Shown here piece after piece: positions 1 to 11,213 of a stretch of 64,000 bases of DNA. The DNA comes from Archilochus colubris. Taxonomy: Eukaryota > Chordata > Aves > Apodiformes > Trochilidae. Numbering within the stretch: position 1 is the stretch's first letter; the number at the start of each line of letters is the position of its first letter. The notes beneath the pieces are model-generated. The model was not told the origin of the DNA. It saw only the letters and a program-made list of their open reading frames with translations, and did not search any database. The stretch covers positions 154,832,552 through 154,896,551 of the forward strand of contig CM041083.1 in assembly GCA_023079485.1 (NCBI GenBank). Reading direction: 5' to 3'. The translations under genes were made by a program, and so were the position numbers.

Positions 1-1320
1 GGATAGAAAATGGTTGCAACAAATGAAAAAGTTTTAGAAGTCTACTAAAATAAAGCACTTTCAAAAAATAGATGTGAGATTATGAAAGTAAGAATTATAA
101 AAGAAATTACAGAAAAAATACACTGGACTACTGTTTAGATTTCTGTACATATTATAAAATATTTTAAAGCATGGGGATTTGCCACAGTGTGTAGGTTTGT
201 AATGTTAAGCAGAGTGATTCATCCCATAGAATTTTAGTAGATATAGTAGGATGCCTTAATTTTTTTAAATGACAAATTTCTGTGCCCTTACTCAGAAGCA
301 GGATTGTAAATAAAAACTCCTGAGTCCTTGCCTGTCAAGTAGTAGTCATTGTAAGATATTGAAGGATCTGAAAATCAGTACACAGAAAAAGTCTAAATTG
401 TGTGATCTGTATGACTCTTAGAACTGCAAGATGTCTATGTACTTACTTTATTTCTCAGGAAATTTAAAGTGAGGCATGGAAGTTCTTAATTCTACATATT
501 ACAATTGAAATCTATCTGACTAAATGTAGGCATCTACTCAGTGCATACAAATAGACATTGTAGGGCATTTATCTTCTAAAATTAATCTAACAGTGAGGAA
601 ACATTTTACTTCATCAGCTCTAAAGCTTGCTATTGTATCATTCCTTCATAATTTTTTTTATTTCCATGGAAATAAATGCAGACATCCTTAGACTTCTAGG
701 AGCTGCAACAGACTCCAGTAAGTTCTTTTTTTATGTCATCAAGTCTCTGCAATGCGTCACAGAATGTATTTGCCAGGAAAAGAATAAGTTTTGAAATGTA
801 ATCAATTGCATGGAACAATTCACTTATTTAGTTAAATGGTACAGTTTTTATTCACCAGAAGGATTTCATCAACTATGCAGGAATTCCTAATGAGAACATA
901 ATAAATTGTCATTGTATAGGCATTTTTTATTTATTAAAAAGGTAACAACAGGGATTGAACTTTATGTAGTCCTGATATAAAATTCTGTGCAGACTTTGAA
1001 AGTGATGTTTTCATTAAATTTTGACTTTTAATTACCATCTTGTTAGTTACTATCTTGAGGTATGTGCCAGCTATTAAGTAGACACTGAAGGATGCATAAG
1101 TTTATTAATTATTACTTAACCTGAACAGTTTTACTACTTAAAAGGCTGGAAAAAATTTCAATGCAGTAAGTAAAATTAACTGGAATATGTCATTTCTCTT
1201 GGATTTATGTTGATAACACCAAGCAACAACTAACTTGTAAATTCATAAAGAAGAATCCTTCTGCTTAAGACACAATATAAGTGTCTGTTCTTACTTGAGC
1301 AAATTTATAATACAAATTGA
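1..1320. other. AT-rich non-coding stretch
   Basis: No open frame, repeat family or RNA gene that I can recognise. The base composition is that of bird intergenic or intronic DNA. Old, diverged repeats cannot be excluded by eye. Confidence 0.55.
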
Positions 1321-1430
1321 TATATTAATATGTATATTGATGCATTAGCATACATACACTTACATATACATATGTATGTATACACATGTGTATATGTGTG
1401 TATATATGTATATGTATATGTGAGTGTACA
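1321..1430. repeat. TA/TG-rich microsatellite
   Basis: Alternating purine-pyrimidine tract of TATG, TATA and TGTG steps, imperfect throughout. It is a simple repeat and likely to vary in length between individuals. Confidence 0.85.
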
Positions 1431-1674
1431 GGAATGAAAAGAATTTACTAGTTGACTTGTATTTCTTCTGTCTGACTTTCAGGATAGCTGTGAGGAATAG
1501 TGGTGAATTAAGGCAATATTAACATCAAAAGCAGGGAAACAGAAATTTCCTCTTGCTTGGAATGTCAGTGTGATGACTGATTTTTTCTTCTATTTTTTTT
1601 CTTTAATTAAGTTAAAACATTTGGTCAATGTTTAATTCAAGTAGGATTAGAAAAGGTGTCACATATGCCAAAGA

Positions 1675-1710
1675 TTAAAAAAACAAAAAAACCAAAAAAC
1701 CCAAACCTAA
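1675..1710. repeat. A/C-rich low-complexity tract
   Basis: Runs of A separated by single or double C. It lies about 40 bases upstream of the LTR that follows and may be the remnant of an A-rich tail. Confidence 0.6.
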
Positions 1711-1745
1711 ACATATGACTTTTAGGTTTACCAAAAAGCTCTCTC

Positions 1746-2842
1746 CAAAAATGTAGTTCTGGGTTGATGCAGTGCCATTTCTGGTAGTAAGTCCCCCACG
1801 GGTAACTCATGTAAGTAGCTTCTGAATAGCCCTCCCTGCCCTGCTATGTCTGCCCCCACTTCAGGCCATCAGTGATCAAAAAAGATGTGTGCTTCTGCAA
1901 TTAACATATTCAAGAAGGGAAAACTCTTGGTGATTAGGAGCAGGGCAAAGGAGAGAGGGAAGTGAAAGAAAGAAACATGTGGAGAGAGAGAATACCATCA
2001 GAAGAGAGAACACCACCAGAAGAGAGCAATGCTGGAGCACAGAGACAGAGGTAGGTGAGGAACATGAGCAAGATGCTTGGAAAGAGATTTTTCTATACAT
2101 CCCATGCTGAGACAACAGCCTCTCCCCTGAAACCTATGGAGGATAATGGTGGAATAGACCCTGGAGGTCCACAGTGGAACACATGTTGTGGACCTGCTGC
2201 CCGTGAGGGATCCTTTGGAGCAATTGTGGACTTGCAGCCTGTGGAAGATCATGGAGCAGATGTTGTGGACCTCATTCATGGAAAAGACTGTTCCTGACGT
2301 AGCCCCTGGCTCTGTGCACTATCTGCACTGCAGCAATTTGCTCCTGAAGAAGTGCTTGTCAGGAGAGGCTTATGTTGGAGGGGTTTGTGAAGGACTTGCT
2401 CCCATGGGAGGTAGCCCATGTTGGAGTAGGGAAAGACGGTGAGGAATCCTTCTCCCTGAAGAGGAAGGAGTGGCAAAAAACAGCCTGTGATGAATGGACT
2501 GTAAACCCCACTCCCTGTCACCCTTCTGCCACTCTGGGGGAGGAGGGAGAAGTACTGAGAACAAAGCAATTTGAGATCAGGAAGAAGGGAGGGGTGGGGA
2601 AGTAGTATTTAAGCTTTTCTCTTTGCCCTGTTTTGATTTGATTAATGATAAATTGTTTTTTTTCCCAAATTGATCTGGTTTGCCTGTGACCATAATTGGT
2701 GAGTGAAAACCTCATAAACCTTGTGTTGATCCATAAGGTTCTAGATGGATTTCCTCCTTGCCATCCTGTAATGGGGGAAGGGGAGTGAGCAGCTATGTGG
2801 TACTTTGTTATCAGCCAGGCTCAAAACACAACAAAAATGTAG
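1746..2842 (+). mobile_element. Solo LTR, avian ERVL-type family, plus strand
   Basis: A GC-richer block of about 1.1 kb. Its middle (about 2150-2300) holds imperfect repeats of roughly 36 bases built on a 'GTGGACCTGCAGCC ... GGAGCAG' theme. A second copy of the same family lies inverted at 56570-57520. The two share the segment beginning TTGGAGTAGGGAAAG, the GAGGAATCCT/GAGGAGTCCT stretch, and the CCTGTGACCATAATTGGTG-like stretch. The 3' part also matches the general form of a common avian ERVL-like LTR, ending with GGGGAGTGAGCAGC and a final CAGCCAGGCTC-type segment. The 11-mer CAAAAATGTAG occurs at both edges (1746-1756 and 2832-2842) and probably contains the target-site duplication, so the exact ends are ambiguous. 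No gag, pol or env frame is attached, so I read it as a solo LTR. Short open frames inside it are chance. Confidence 0.75.
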
Positions 2843-3366
2843 ATTTTTCATAATGTCATCCATTAGAAAAAGTCTGACAGTCTGACATCTCAATAGGTTT
2901 GGGGAATAAGGCAGTATGTAAACTGGTTCTGTTTTCTAGCTGTGTCATCAACTTCTGCCATAATCCTTTTGCAACAAGAATAATTTGTGAGGCTATCTTT
3001 GCAAAGTTTCTTTGCTTAAGCCAGACCAATTAACTCACATCATACCGGTTTTCAGGTCAGGTATTTAGGGATCAGTTTTTCAGGAACAACAGGAAATTTC
3101 TAAGTTTTAAAAAACAGATAATTTTTTACTAGCTGCATTACATGCATTATATACAGATTACTTAATGTATAGTGGTGGTCTTTTTTCATTATTGTTTATA
3201 GTAGTCCAAACACATTGAATTAGAATTATTTTACTCAGTTTTAACCCTGATAAAATTAGTCTTCTCTACTTAACTGGTTATCTACTCTCCCTTTTTTATC
3301 AGTAGGGAGAGCAAAGAATTTTCATAGAGTGAGTCATCCAAACACAGAATGATTGTCCAACATAGG
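2843..3366. other. Non-coding spacer
   Basis: AT-rich sequence between two LTRs. Nothing recognisable. Confidence 0.5.
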
Positions 3367-3635
3367 GTGGTGTGTGGCATATTAATTTCATGGATTCAAT
3401 CACTCTTCCAAACTGAGACAAACTGAGACAATGTTTATTCACCTGAGGGTCCATTTATATTCTCATATTTGCCCCAAGGACTGCCCGCAAGACCCTCACA
3501 GGTTCCATCCACCAAGGTCCAGTATTTTTACGCTGTTTGCAAGTAGTTGTCCACCATCACTCTGGTAAACAAGGTAACCTCATTAGCACATTCGTTTCTT
3601 ATCACCCACATTAACTTTGTCACCTCCCACAGTGG
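3367..3635 (-). mobile_element. Small solo LTR with GTGG target-site duplication, minus strand
   Basis: The element body is 3371-3631 (261 bp). Read on the minus strand it starts TGTGGGAGGTG and ends GCCACACA, the TG...CA ends expected of an LTR. It is flanked on both sides by GTGG (3367-3370 and 3632-3635), a 4-bp duplication as left by many class I retroviral integrations. A polyadenylation hexamer AATAAA reads on the minus strand at 3439-3434. A tandem ACTGAGACAA duplication (3409-3431) lies in the inferred U5. No internal retroviral sequence is present. The family is not identified. The paired ends and matching flanks are the main support. Confidence 0.6.
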
Positions 3636-3644
3636 TGACTTCAC

Positions 3645-3780
3645 AGAATCAAAGAACTGCAGAATGATTAAGATTGGAAGGGATCTCTGAAAGTCAACAA
3701 TCCAAGCTTTCTGCTCAAGCAGAAGTCACTTGCACTCACTTTTGAAGTCCTACAAAGTGAGAACCATTCCACTTAAATTA
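3645..3780 (-). mobile_element. CR1 LINE 3' end, old fragment, minus strand
   Basis: It opens with CACAGAATCAAAGAACTGC, then TTGGAAGGGATCTCTGAAAG, the reverse-complement form of a CR1 3' terminus. It is about 130 bp and diverged, with no coding part left. It starts roughly 10 bases after the flank of the preceding LTR. Confidence 0.6.
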
Positions 3781-6700
3781 GGTACTTACACTATTAGGAT
3801 TCATCAACAAGATGTCTACAGAAAAATTTAATTCACTAGCTTTGGTTAAATCAATGCCTGTAGAAGATTCAGTCGTAAATTATATCCTGGACTTATCTAC
3901 TTCTCTCCTTTGGCAACAAAAGCAGGTTTTAGTATCAGACTAGACATCAAATGTTCAAAATGCTTAAATTATTCTAGAAACTTTCACTCTCCCATAGTTC
4001 TGAAAATATTGCTATTTATAAATTATTTCATTATATTTAAATATAAATATTTTCTCGCAAATTAATATTTTCTACAGCACTAGCATTTTAAAACATAAGT
4101 TGATAATTGTAGTGCTAACTCTTTATGAATATCAGCTTTCACCAAGACTTCTAGATGTTTGAAATGGTGAAATAGTACTTATTTTTTTAATTCAGAAAAG
4201 TAATTTCAACCCATGAGAAATCAGGGTTTTTGTGAGGCCTGGGAGGAAAAGAAGTGTGTTTTTCATAAAGTAAGCAAAAATTATTATCATAAAACATAAT
4301 GAAAGGTGGATGTTAGACTGGATTCCTTCTTCCATTATTATTTACATGAATGATGGCAATCTGAGTGATGGAGAAGATACTTTACACAAATAGATCCATT
4401 TGATGTTTTAGTGGGAGAAAATATTTTCCATTTAGAATTTATGATTACAAATTATTATTCTTATAATTGAAACCTAATTGGACGCAGTTTGGAAGTAATT
4501 TACCTTTCTCAAGCAGCAGAAAAGAGATAAAAAGTTGAAATTATCAGCTTGTTTATCTGTAGAACTAATCTGCACAACTTCCTCCTGATACTGAACATAA
4601 TTATATGAGACTGTTTCAATTCCCCTCCGATCTGTTCCAAATATAGGAAAGAAAGTCTTATATATGATTTATTTTTTTGTGGGGTTTTTTTATACTACAG
4701 GTCATTCATCAAGATTTCAGACTTAAATAAATACCAAATGTTCCATCCCTATTGTGACTACTAACAGGAAGTCTGCTAGAATCTGTATTTTCCAGCAGGA
4801 CAAATTGTTTGCAAGTACAGGAAGGAAAGCGGTACAGAAATGTTATGAAATAGATTCAGTGATGCATTGCAGATGTCTTTAAGATTTTTTTCTTGTGGGA
4901 TTCCTACAGCACTTAGCTTACAGCCTTCCTTAACCACTCACTTTTCACATGGAGCAAAAACGCTATGAGCATTTGAAATCTAAAACACATATTACTAAAA
5001 GAAGGTAGCACAGTTGAAGCATTGTTTATTTGGTAAGATATTACAGATAAATATATGCTTTTTTAAGCTGGGCATATTGTTCATTACTGTGCAACAAAGA
5101 ATAATTCTGTCAAGGTGTTTACTTATTTGGTGGCTTAAAATACCCTTCCAGTAGCAACTTCCTTTTTCTTGAAAAATATGCTTATTTCATTGGAGTAAAT
5201 GATTGGGTTAAATGTAGACTGTATTGAGAACAATCATAAAAATTGTGCATATGGTTTTAATATGGCGTATTTTAACAAACACTGCACATGTTGGTGAGCT
5301 GTAGGGAGGAACAGAAGGAAAACAGAAGGGGGAGAAATTAATAAAATGAGACTGCTGCCCTAAGGACTACAGATGGATCTGCTGATCATAGTATTTAGCT
5401 TCAGCTGTTTAAAGCAGGACCTTATATATAAAAGCTCTAGTTATTAATTTAGTACTGGTTTGGAGGTGTTCTATTAAAAACTGAATGTCAACAGGAAAGA
5501 ATGAAAGTTGTTTAACTATAGAAAGTTGCTATTTCTACAGTACATGAAAGAGAGCCAAAACTTGACTAATTGAATAGGACAATAATTTTCAATTATATTA
5601 TTGCTTTAGTTTTGAGCTTTTTTGGAAAAAGACTAATATTTTGACCTCCACTTTTAAAAATTTTGTGAATAACATTCAGGAAAAATGTTTCTTTTCTGAA
5701 TCTTGGATTCAGCTATAGCTTTTGACTACCACACTTCACAAGAAACAACTAAACAAATAATTTTAAAAGCCTATGCCATATTTGAGTCAAAGACTTCTTG
5801 CAATCAACACGGGATAAAGATTTCTTGAGAATTACAGTTTTCTAACCAAGAAATTCTAGCAAACATACCAAGTAAGAGAAATTAATAAATTCAATTTCTT
5901 TTACTCATGCTGTCAGGAAAAAAACAAAACAAACCAAAACAAACCAAAACAAAGCACATCAATACAAACAGCAACTGTGTTTCACAATTGAAGAAGACAA
6001 GAGATTAATACTCTCAGATATAGATGACCAAGCAAGGAAAACAGAATATGGGACTATAATGAATTAAAGTGAAGTGGTTTTGCATATGGGCAAAGAAATA
6101 TTTGAATTCTATATGTTGTACTGTCAGATAATCTGAAGTGTAGTCCAGACTCTTTGAGCCTTTTAAAGAGACAATAATATAAAAATATTCCTAATAGCGT
6201 ATTAGGTTAAGTATACACATATTTAATGTTTATTTTACGGGCTTTACCACCTTGATTATGGTTTAGAAGGTGTTTATGATCAGCTTAAATATTATTACTT
6301 TTTTACGTTTCTATTTAGCACTAGATGGCACTGTGAATTTAAGCTGTAATACCTTTTTTCTTTTCTCCTTAGAATACAGGGAATATTTTACGTTCGTTTT
6401 ATAATTAAAATCTGTTATATAGATTAAGCAAATAATTTCACTTTTCCCCAACTTCAGTAGTAGGGTGTTTCCTAAGGCCTACCAATTCGCTGCCAAATAA
6501 TAAGGAATATAAAGGAAAGAATTAGTCAACTTCTAATAGACCTATAAACTCCCACTGAAATTCAAAGTATTTTTAATCTAAAAAAGGAAAAGCATTTGAT
6601 ACTATTTAAATACATTTTACAATATTTTATGTTTTTTAATGTACAAAATTAAAAATGTTTAGGTTAAATTTAAATGTAACCACTAACCTGTATTGTAAAA

Positions 6701-8404
6701 CAGTGGGAACATTGTAGTATTCTCAGTGCTGTACATTTGAATTCATATTCAATATACCAAATAAGCTTGGGCAGTTGGATTTAAACTGGGTTATTAAAAA
6801 TGAGTCTTAGATTTATAATTTATGTAAAGATAATGAAATGGTTATAATGATTTCTTTAAAAAAATACAGAATATGCAAAGAATACTCTCATGTCCTTAAA
6901 CTTCCTACATGTAATAAAAGATCACCTCTCTTTGTCTATTATTTAGCAAGAGATATTCTTTTTTTTTTCCTTGATGTGATACTGGATGTCTAAGCTTTAT
7001 GTTGACTACTGGTAATTTTATAAGACAACATTTATTTTTAGATGCTCAGCTTTTGGAATGTCTGCTTGTTTGTGCATTGTAGTAGGATTTTCAAAGAAAC
7101 AAAAAAAATATTTATTTTCTATAATTTTGGAAGATGAATAATTTCTAATTCAAGGTTGTCTAGACAGTTTTGCTTTCTGAATACCATGCATAAACCTTTT
7201 AGGGACAGCTAAAGAGCGCTGCATATCTCAGAGTGAAAAATTAAGAAGTATACATGGCAAAGCAAAATATTCAACCATCAGGCTTGGTCCAAGTATAATC
7301 TGACATACAGTATGTTATCTTCTTCTTGTTACTAAATCAAAATCTTACATTATCTGTAAAAAATATGTTTTATTTGTCAAGGACTAGCTTTCTCATTGTG
7401 TTACAGATATGTTCTCAATAAAGTAAACCAGTTTAAATACCCCAGAAGCCAAATGAAATGTAAAACAATGAGTAAACAATACACACTGGTTTTTATTTTA
7501 TTATACTAGGACCACAATAGTCATTTCATTAGTCCTGGGGAAATGGTCCCATTGATAAATTCCATCAGTGCTTGCTTGTATTTACCCTTGATTTTCCTAA
7601 ACCTTATAAAGAAATGTACTTTTGAGAATTGCTGAAAACCTTAGGGATTGTTTTCTCTTTGTAAGATTATATCACTTTATGAACATAATGAAAAGTTCCC
7701 TCTATAGTGATTTGATATGTCTGACTTTTTTAAGTCAAAAAGGAATATTCAAGTGTATTCAGTTCTCAGAAAAGTATATTAGTTTATATAGAAGTTTACA
7801 TTAATATGATTAATCAGATTCCAGAATCTGAATTATGTAAGTCTAGCTTTGGTATTACTGCATTGCAAGGTAGACACCATTGTGAGAATCACAGACTGAA
7901 ATAAGTTCTGACATGTTTGCATGTTTTTTACCCTGTAATGACCTAATTTTTCAAATTCACATAGCAACAAATTGTATTGTATAGCTATGACTAACTAAAT
8001 ATTAAAGTCAGCAATGATCTTGGATTAAATTTGGGATATTCTGGTGTTACATATCTAAGTAAATCTAATTTATTCCCCTTTAACAAAATTAACGTTTTGT
8101 TTGATTTGGCTGATTCTATTTGTGTTTACTTAATCCTATCTTGGCTTTTTTTTCCTGTTCTTGTTTGTTGTTTTGGTAGGGGGGTAGGTATGAGCTGCAG
8201 GTGTCTTCACAGCTGCTTAAATTATATTCTAAGGCAAAAAGTGAAACTGCTGTAGATAAATGTCTGACTCATCATCTAAATCTAATTCATCCCTCTAAGT
8301 TCCTACTATTAAATTTACATCTAAGGAATACAAAGTGATGCAATGATACTTGAGATTCTTGCAAAGTTATAATGAAAGACATAAAATCACTGTCAAGTGA
8401 TCAT
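3781..8404. other. Long AT-rich non-coding stretch
   Basis: About 4.6 kb with no recognisable gene, RNA or interspersed repeat. The only structured item is an A-rich tract with repeated AAACCAAAACA units at about 5917-5955. Reading frames here are short and of chance composition. Confidence 0.5.
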
Positions 8405-8530
8405 CACTTAGTAACCTGGCCTAGCAGGAAAGTGTCTCTTCCCCTTCAAGGGGGTTGGAACTAGATGATATTTAAAGTCCATCCCAATCCAAACCAGCCT
8501 ATGATTCTTTGATGATTATGATGATTCTAT
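8405..8530 (+). mobile_element. CR1 LINE 3' end, plus strand
   Basis: It shows the CR1 3'-UTR order: an ACCTGG-CTAG-AGGAAAGTGTC segment, GGGGGTTGGAACTAGATGAT, a diverged 'CATCCCAATCCAAACCAG' stretch, and a tail of ATGATTCT-type repeats. Only the last 125 bp or so survive. Confidence 0.75.
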
Positions 8531-9029
8531 ATCAAATGTACAATAATCTATAGAAGAGAAATCTATCAATAAAGTTACTGAAAAGACCTAAAAATCAAAT
8601 CCATTTATAGTAGATGATTAATACTAATCTCACATAGTTTATAGCAATTTCCTTCGCATCCACAAAGTGCAGGAAATACATGAAATACATGAGATGATCT
8701 GATTCATGTTAAAAACATCTAGGAAGATCTCTTTGTGTTTTAAAGAGAGAGGCCAGTTTTTCATTTAATGTGAGATTCTTCTGCAGGTAATGTAGTAAAT
8801 ATAGCATGAAAATATAATGTGAAATTCACAAGCATGTAGAAAACCATTCATTCTGGGTAATATTTCAAGTTTATTTTACAAGGAAGTGGTATTGTTATCT
8901 AAAATATTTGAATATAGACATCAAACTAAAACATTTGTAGAGGCAGAAAAAAATGAGGCCACTAAAAATGCATTTTAAAACTCCCAAAATAATTACTGTA
9001 TATAACTGAGTATCTGCTTATGCCTATAT
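8531..9029. other. Non-coding spacer between CR1 fragments
   Basis: AT-rich, nothing recognised. Confidence 0.5.
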
Positions 9030-9985
9030 GATCATAGAATGGTTGAGGTTGGAAGGGATCTTTAAAGTTCATCTAGTCCAACCCTCTGGTCATGAGCAAG
9101 GATATCTTTTGTTAAGGAAAAATTCTTAAAGCCCCATCCAACCTGAATTTGGACACTTCAAGGATTATATATCCACAATTTCACTATGAAACATGAGCTT
9201 GTTTCTCTTCTCCCAATTGTATTGGGCATTGGAATAGGCTGCCCAGGGAAGTGGGGGACTGACCACCCCCAGAGGTTTTTAAGAAAAGTCTGGCTGTGGC
9301 ACTTAGTGCCATGGTCTAAACAATGTGATAGTTTTAGGTCATAGTCTGGACTTGATGATCTCAGAGGTCTTCTCCAACATCAATAATTCTGTGGTTCTGT
9401 AAAAAAATTTCTTCCTTATGAACCTTCTTTCAGTTTAAAATTATTGCCCTTGTCCTGTCACTACAGCTCTTGTAAAATGTCTTTTCCATCATTCTTATAA
9501 ACTACTTTTGAGTAATGAAAGGCCACAATCAAGTCTCCTTGAAGCCTTTGCTTCTCCAGACTGAACAACCTCAACTAAGTCTATCTTCATAGTACAGGCA
9601 TTCCAATCCTCAAATCATCTCCTTGACCCTCGTCTGGGGTCACTCCAACACCTTTGTGTCCTTTTTATATTAAGAGACCCAAAGCTGGACAGAGTAGCCC
9701 AGGTGTCTCTCAGAAGTGGAGTCAGTTGGCAGAGTCACCTCCCCCAGCCTACTGGTCCCACTTCTTTTGATGGAACACAGAATAAAGTTGGTTTTCTGGG
9801 CTGCACATGAACATTGCCAGCTCATGTCCAGTTTTTCATCCACCAATGTCCCCAAGTGCTTTTCCTCAGGTCTGCTCTTGATCCATGCATCCTCTAGTCT
9901 GCATTGATGTGGGGAATTGCCCTGACCTATATGCAGGCACCGTAATACCTTTTTAAAGGAACACACAGTTATTCATTTGAGACAT
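9030..9985 (-). mobile_element. CR1 LINE, minus strand, interrupted by another CR1
   Basis: The 3' end is at 9030 (ATCATAGAATGGTTGAGG, TTGGAAGGGATC). The element runs to about 9190, is broken, and resumes at about 9403 with the segment that normally follows (AATTTCTTCCTTATGAACC, CTTGTCCTGTCACTACAGCT). It continues through the reverse-transcriptase C-terminal coding region to about 9985. Translated on the minus strand, the right part gives LGTLVDEKLDMSWQCSCAAQ, a recognisable CR1 ORF2 stretch, followed by frame breaks. The copy is 5'-truncated and non-functional. Confidence 0.85.
9222..9402 (+). mobile_element. CR1 LINE 3' end inserted into the surrounding CR1
   Basis: Opposite in orientation to its host. 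It begins near TTGGAATAGGCTGCCCAGGG and passes through TGGCTGTGGCACTTAGTGCC and GGACTTGATGATCTCAGAGG. It ends in CAATAATTCTGTGGTTCTGT. The wording differs from the host CR1, so it is a different subfamily. The host sequence continues on the far side, which sets the order of insertion. About 30 bases at the left junction (9190-9221) fit neither element well. Confidence 0.8.
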
Positions 9986-10116
9986 TTCACAGGTGACACT
10001 AGTTCATCTCCAGACGTATTTATTTAAAAATTCTGTTGCTATAAGTGTCATTGTTATTCTCAGCCATGTCATACTTCTGGGTCTTTTACATCCGAATTAG
10101 CTTTAGATATTGGTGG

Positions 10117-10751
10117 TGTTACGATCCGAGTTATTATTTATATTTTGATTGCGAGGAAAATTCAGCCACTGACTCAGAGAGGACGCTTGAATTGACAAAT
10201 AACCAGACTGCTGGATTTAAAATTAGTTACAAAGTTTATTTCTAAACAGGGAAAGCCGGTTATACTAGCAATAAGGCCTTTTGTATAAAGTAACCACCTT
10301 AATCGATGGTCGTTAAGAGTAACAAAGTAGAAACAGAAGAGAGAAAATGTCATCGTCCGCGCAGGGCCAGGCCTCGGGCTGGAGGGTTGCTCCTGGGTTT
10401 CGCTGTTGAGTCGCTGCTCTGTCTTTCCGTAGCTGGAAATCGGGGTGACGAGCTGAGGAGACGTCGAGCTGAAGAAGCGCTCGCTTTTCCCGTCTTTTCA
10501 TAGGGTTATTTATCCCCCAAAAGAAAGGGGAGGGTCACTTCATTCAAGATGGCCCTGATACATACAAATCTCCAGGCTTCCTGGGATGAGTCATTTCTTT
10601 TCTTTGTGTCCTGGAACCCTGCTAGGTTTGGGCGACCAGGTGTCTGTCAGGCATTCCTTGAGATAAACATATGGTATTTACCAGCCGGGTGAAGGAAAAA
10701 AACTGGTCCGAGAGACATATTTTATATTTTCAGTTCCACGTGTATACCACA
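10117..10751 (-). mobile_element. CpG-rich LTR of an endogenous retrovirus, minus strand
   Basis: A 635-bp block whose GC and CpG content stand out from its surroundings. Read on the minus strand it starts TGTGGTATACACGTGG and ends GGATCGTAACA, with TGT...ACA ends. A TATA-like GGGATAAATAACC lies at 10516-10504 and an AATAAA hexamer at 10240-10235, a spacing that suits promoter, R region and polyadenylation signal. By my count about 14 CpG dinucleotides fall within about 150 bases near 10340-10490, just after the TATA box. GTGG is found just left of the element (10113-10116) and one base beyond its right end (10753-10756), so a short target duplication is likely but not clean. No internal genes are attached. 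The retroviral class is undetermined. Confidence 0.75.
10504..10516 (-). promoter_or_regulatory. TATA-like box of the LTR
   Basis: GGGATAAATAACC on the minus strand, about 265 bases upstream of the AATAAA hexamer in the same LTR and just ahead of its CpG-rich stretch. Its position is as expected for the U3 promoter. Activity is not shown by sequence. Confidence 0.45.
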
Positions 10752-11021
10752 AGTGGAAATGTTTGATAGACAAGATAGCTGCAGAAATATTATTTACTTT
10801 TAACTAAAACAAATAATTTCAAGAAAAGTCAGACTTACAGTAACTAACAGTATTCATAACTTGTAGTCCAGTTGACTGTGATCTCTGTAAAAATTGTAAA
10901 GATTGATTAATGCCTGTAGGATACAGAGGGACTTTGAATCATGAGACTACATTTCATCATATAAGCACAATGTTTTTCACTGAGTGCCTTCTTGTTGTCA
11001 GAGTGTCATTTTTTAGACCTG

Positions 11022-11213
11022 TCTATTTGAGGCACAGGTTGCCCAGGGAAGTTGTGAATGCTCCATCCATAGAAGTATTCAAGGCCAGGTTGGATGGGAC
11101 TTTGAGCAACCTGGTCTGGTGGGAGGTGCCCCTACCCATGTTGGTGTTTGCAACTAGATGGTATTTAAGGTCCTTTCCAGCCAAAATAATTCTATGATTT
11201 TACATGATTCTAT
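11022..11213 (+). mobile_element. CR1 LINE 3' end, plus strand
   Basis: It contains TTGAGGCACAGGTTGCCCAG, GTATTCAAGGCCAGGTTGGA, the AACCTGGTCTGGTGGGAGGT segment and a final AATTCTATGATTTTACATGA tail. The first part still encodes the last residues of ORF2 (HRLPREVVNAPSIEVFKAR). It is 5'-truncated. Confidence 0.82.

Noticed and set aside
2055..2605. Several overlapping open frames of 77-97 codons on both strands
   Set aside because: All lie inside the ERVL-type LTR and arise from its ~36-base repeats. The LTR is non-coding.
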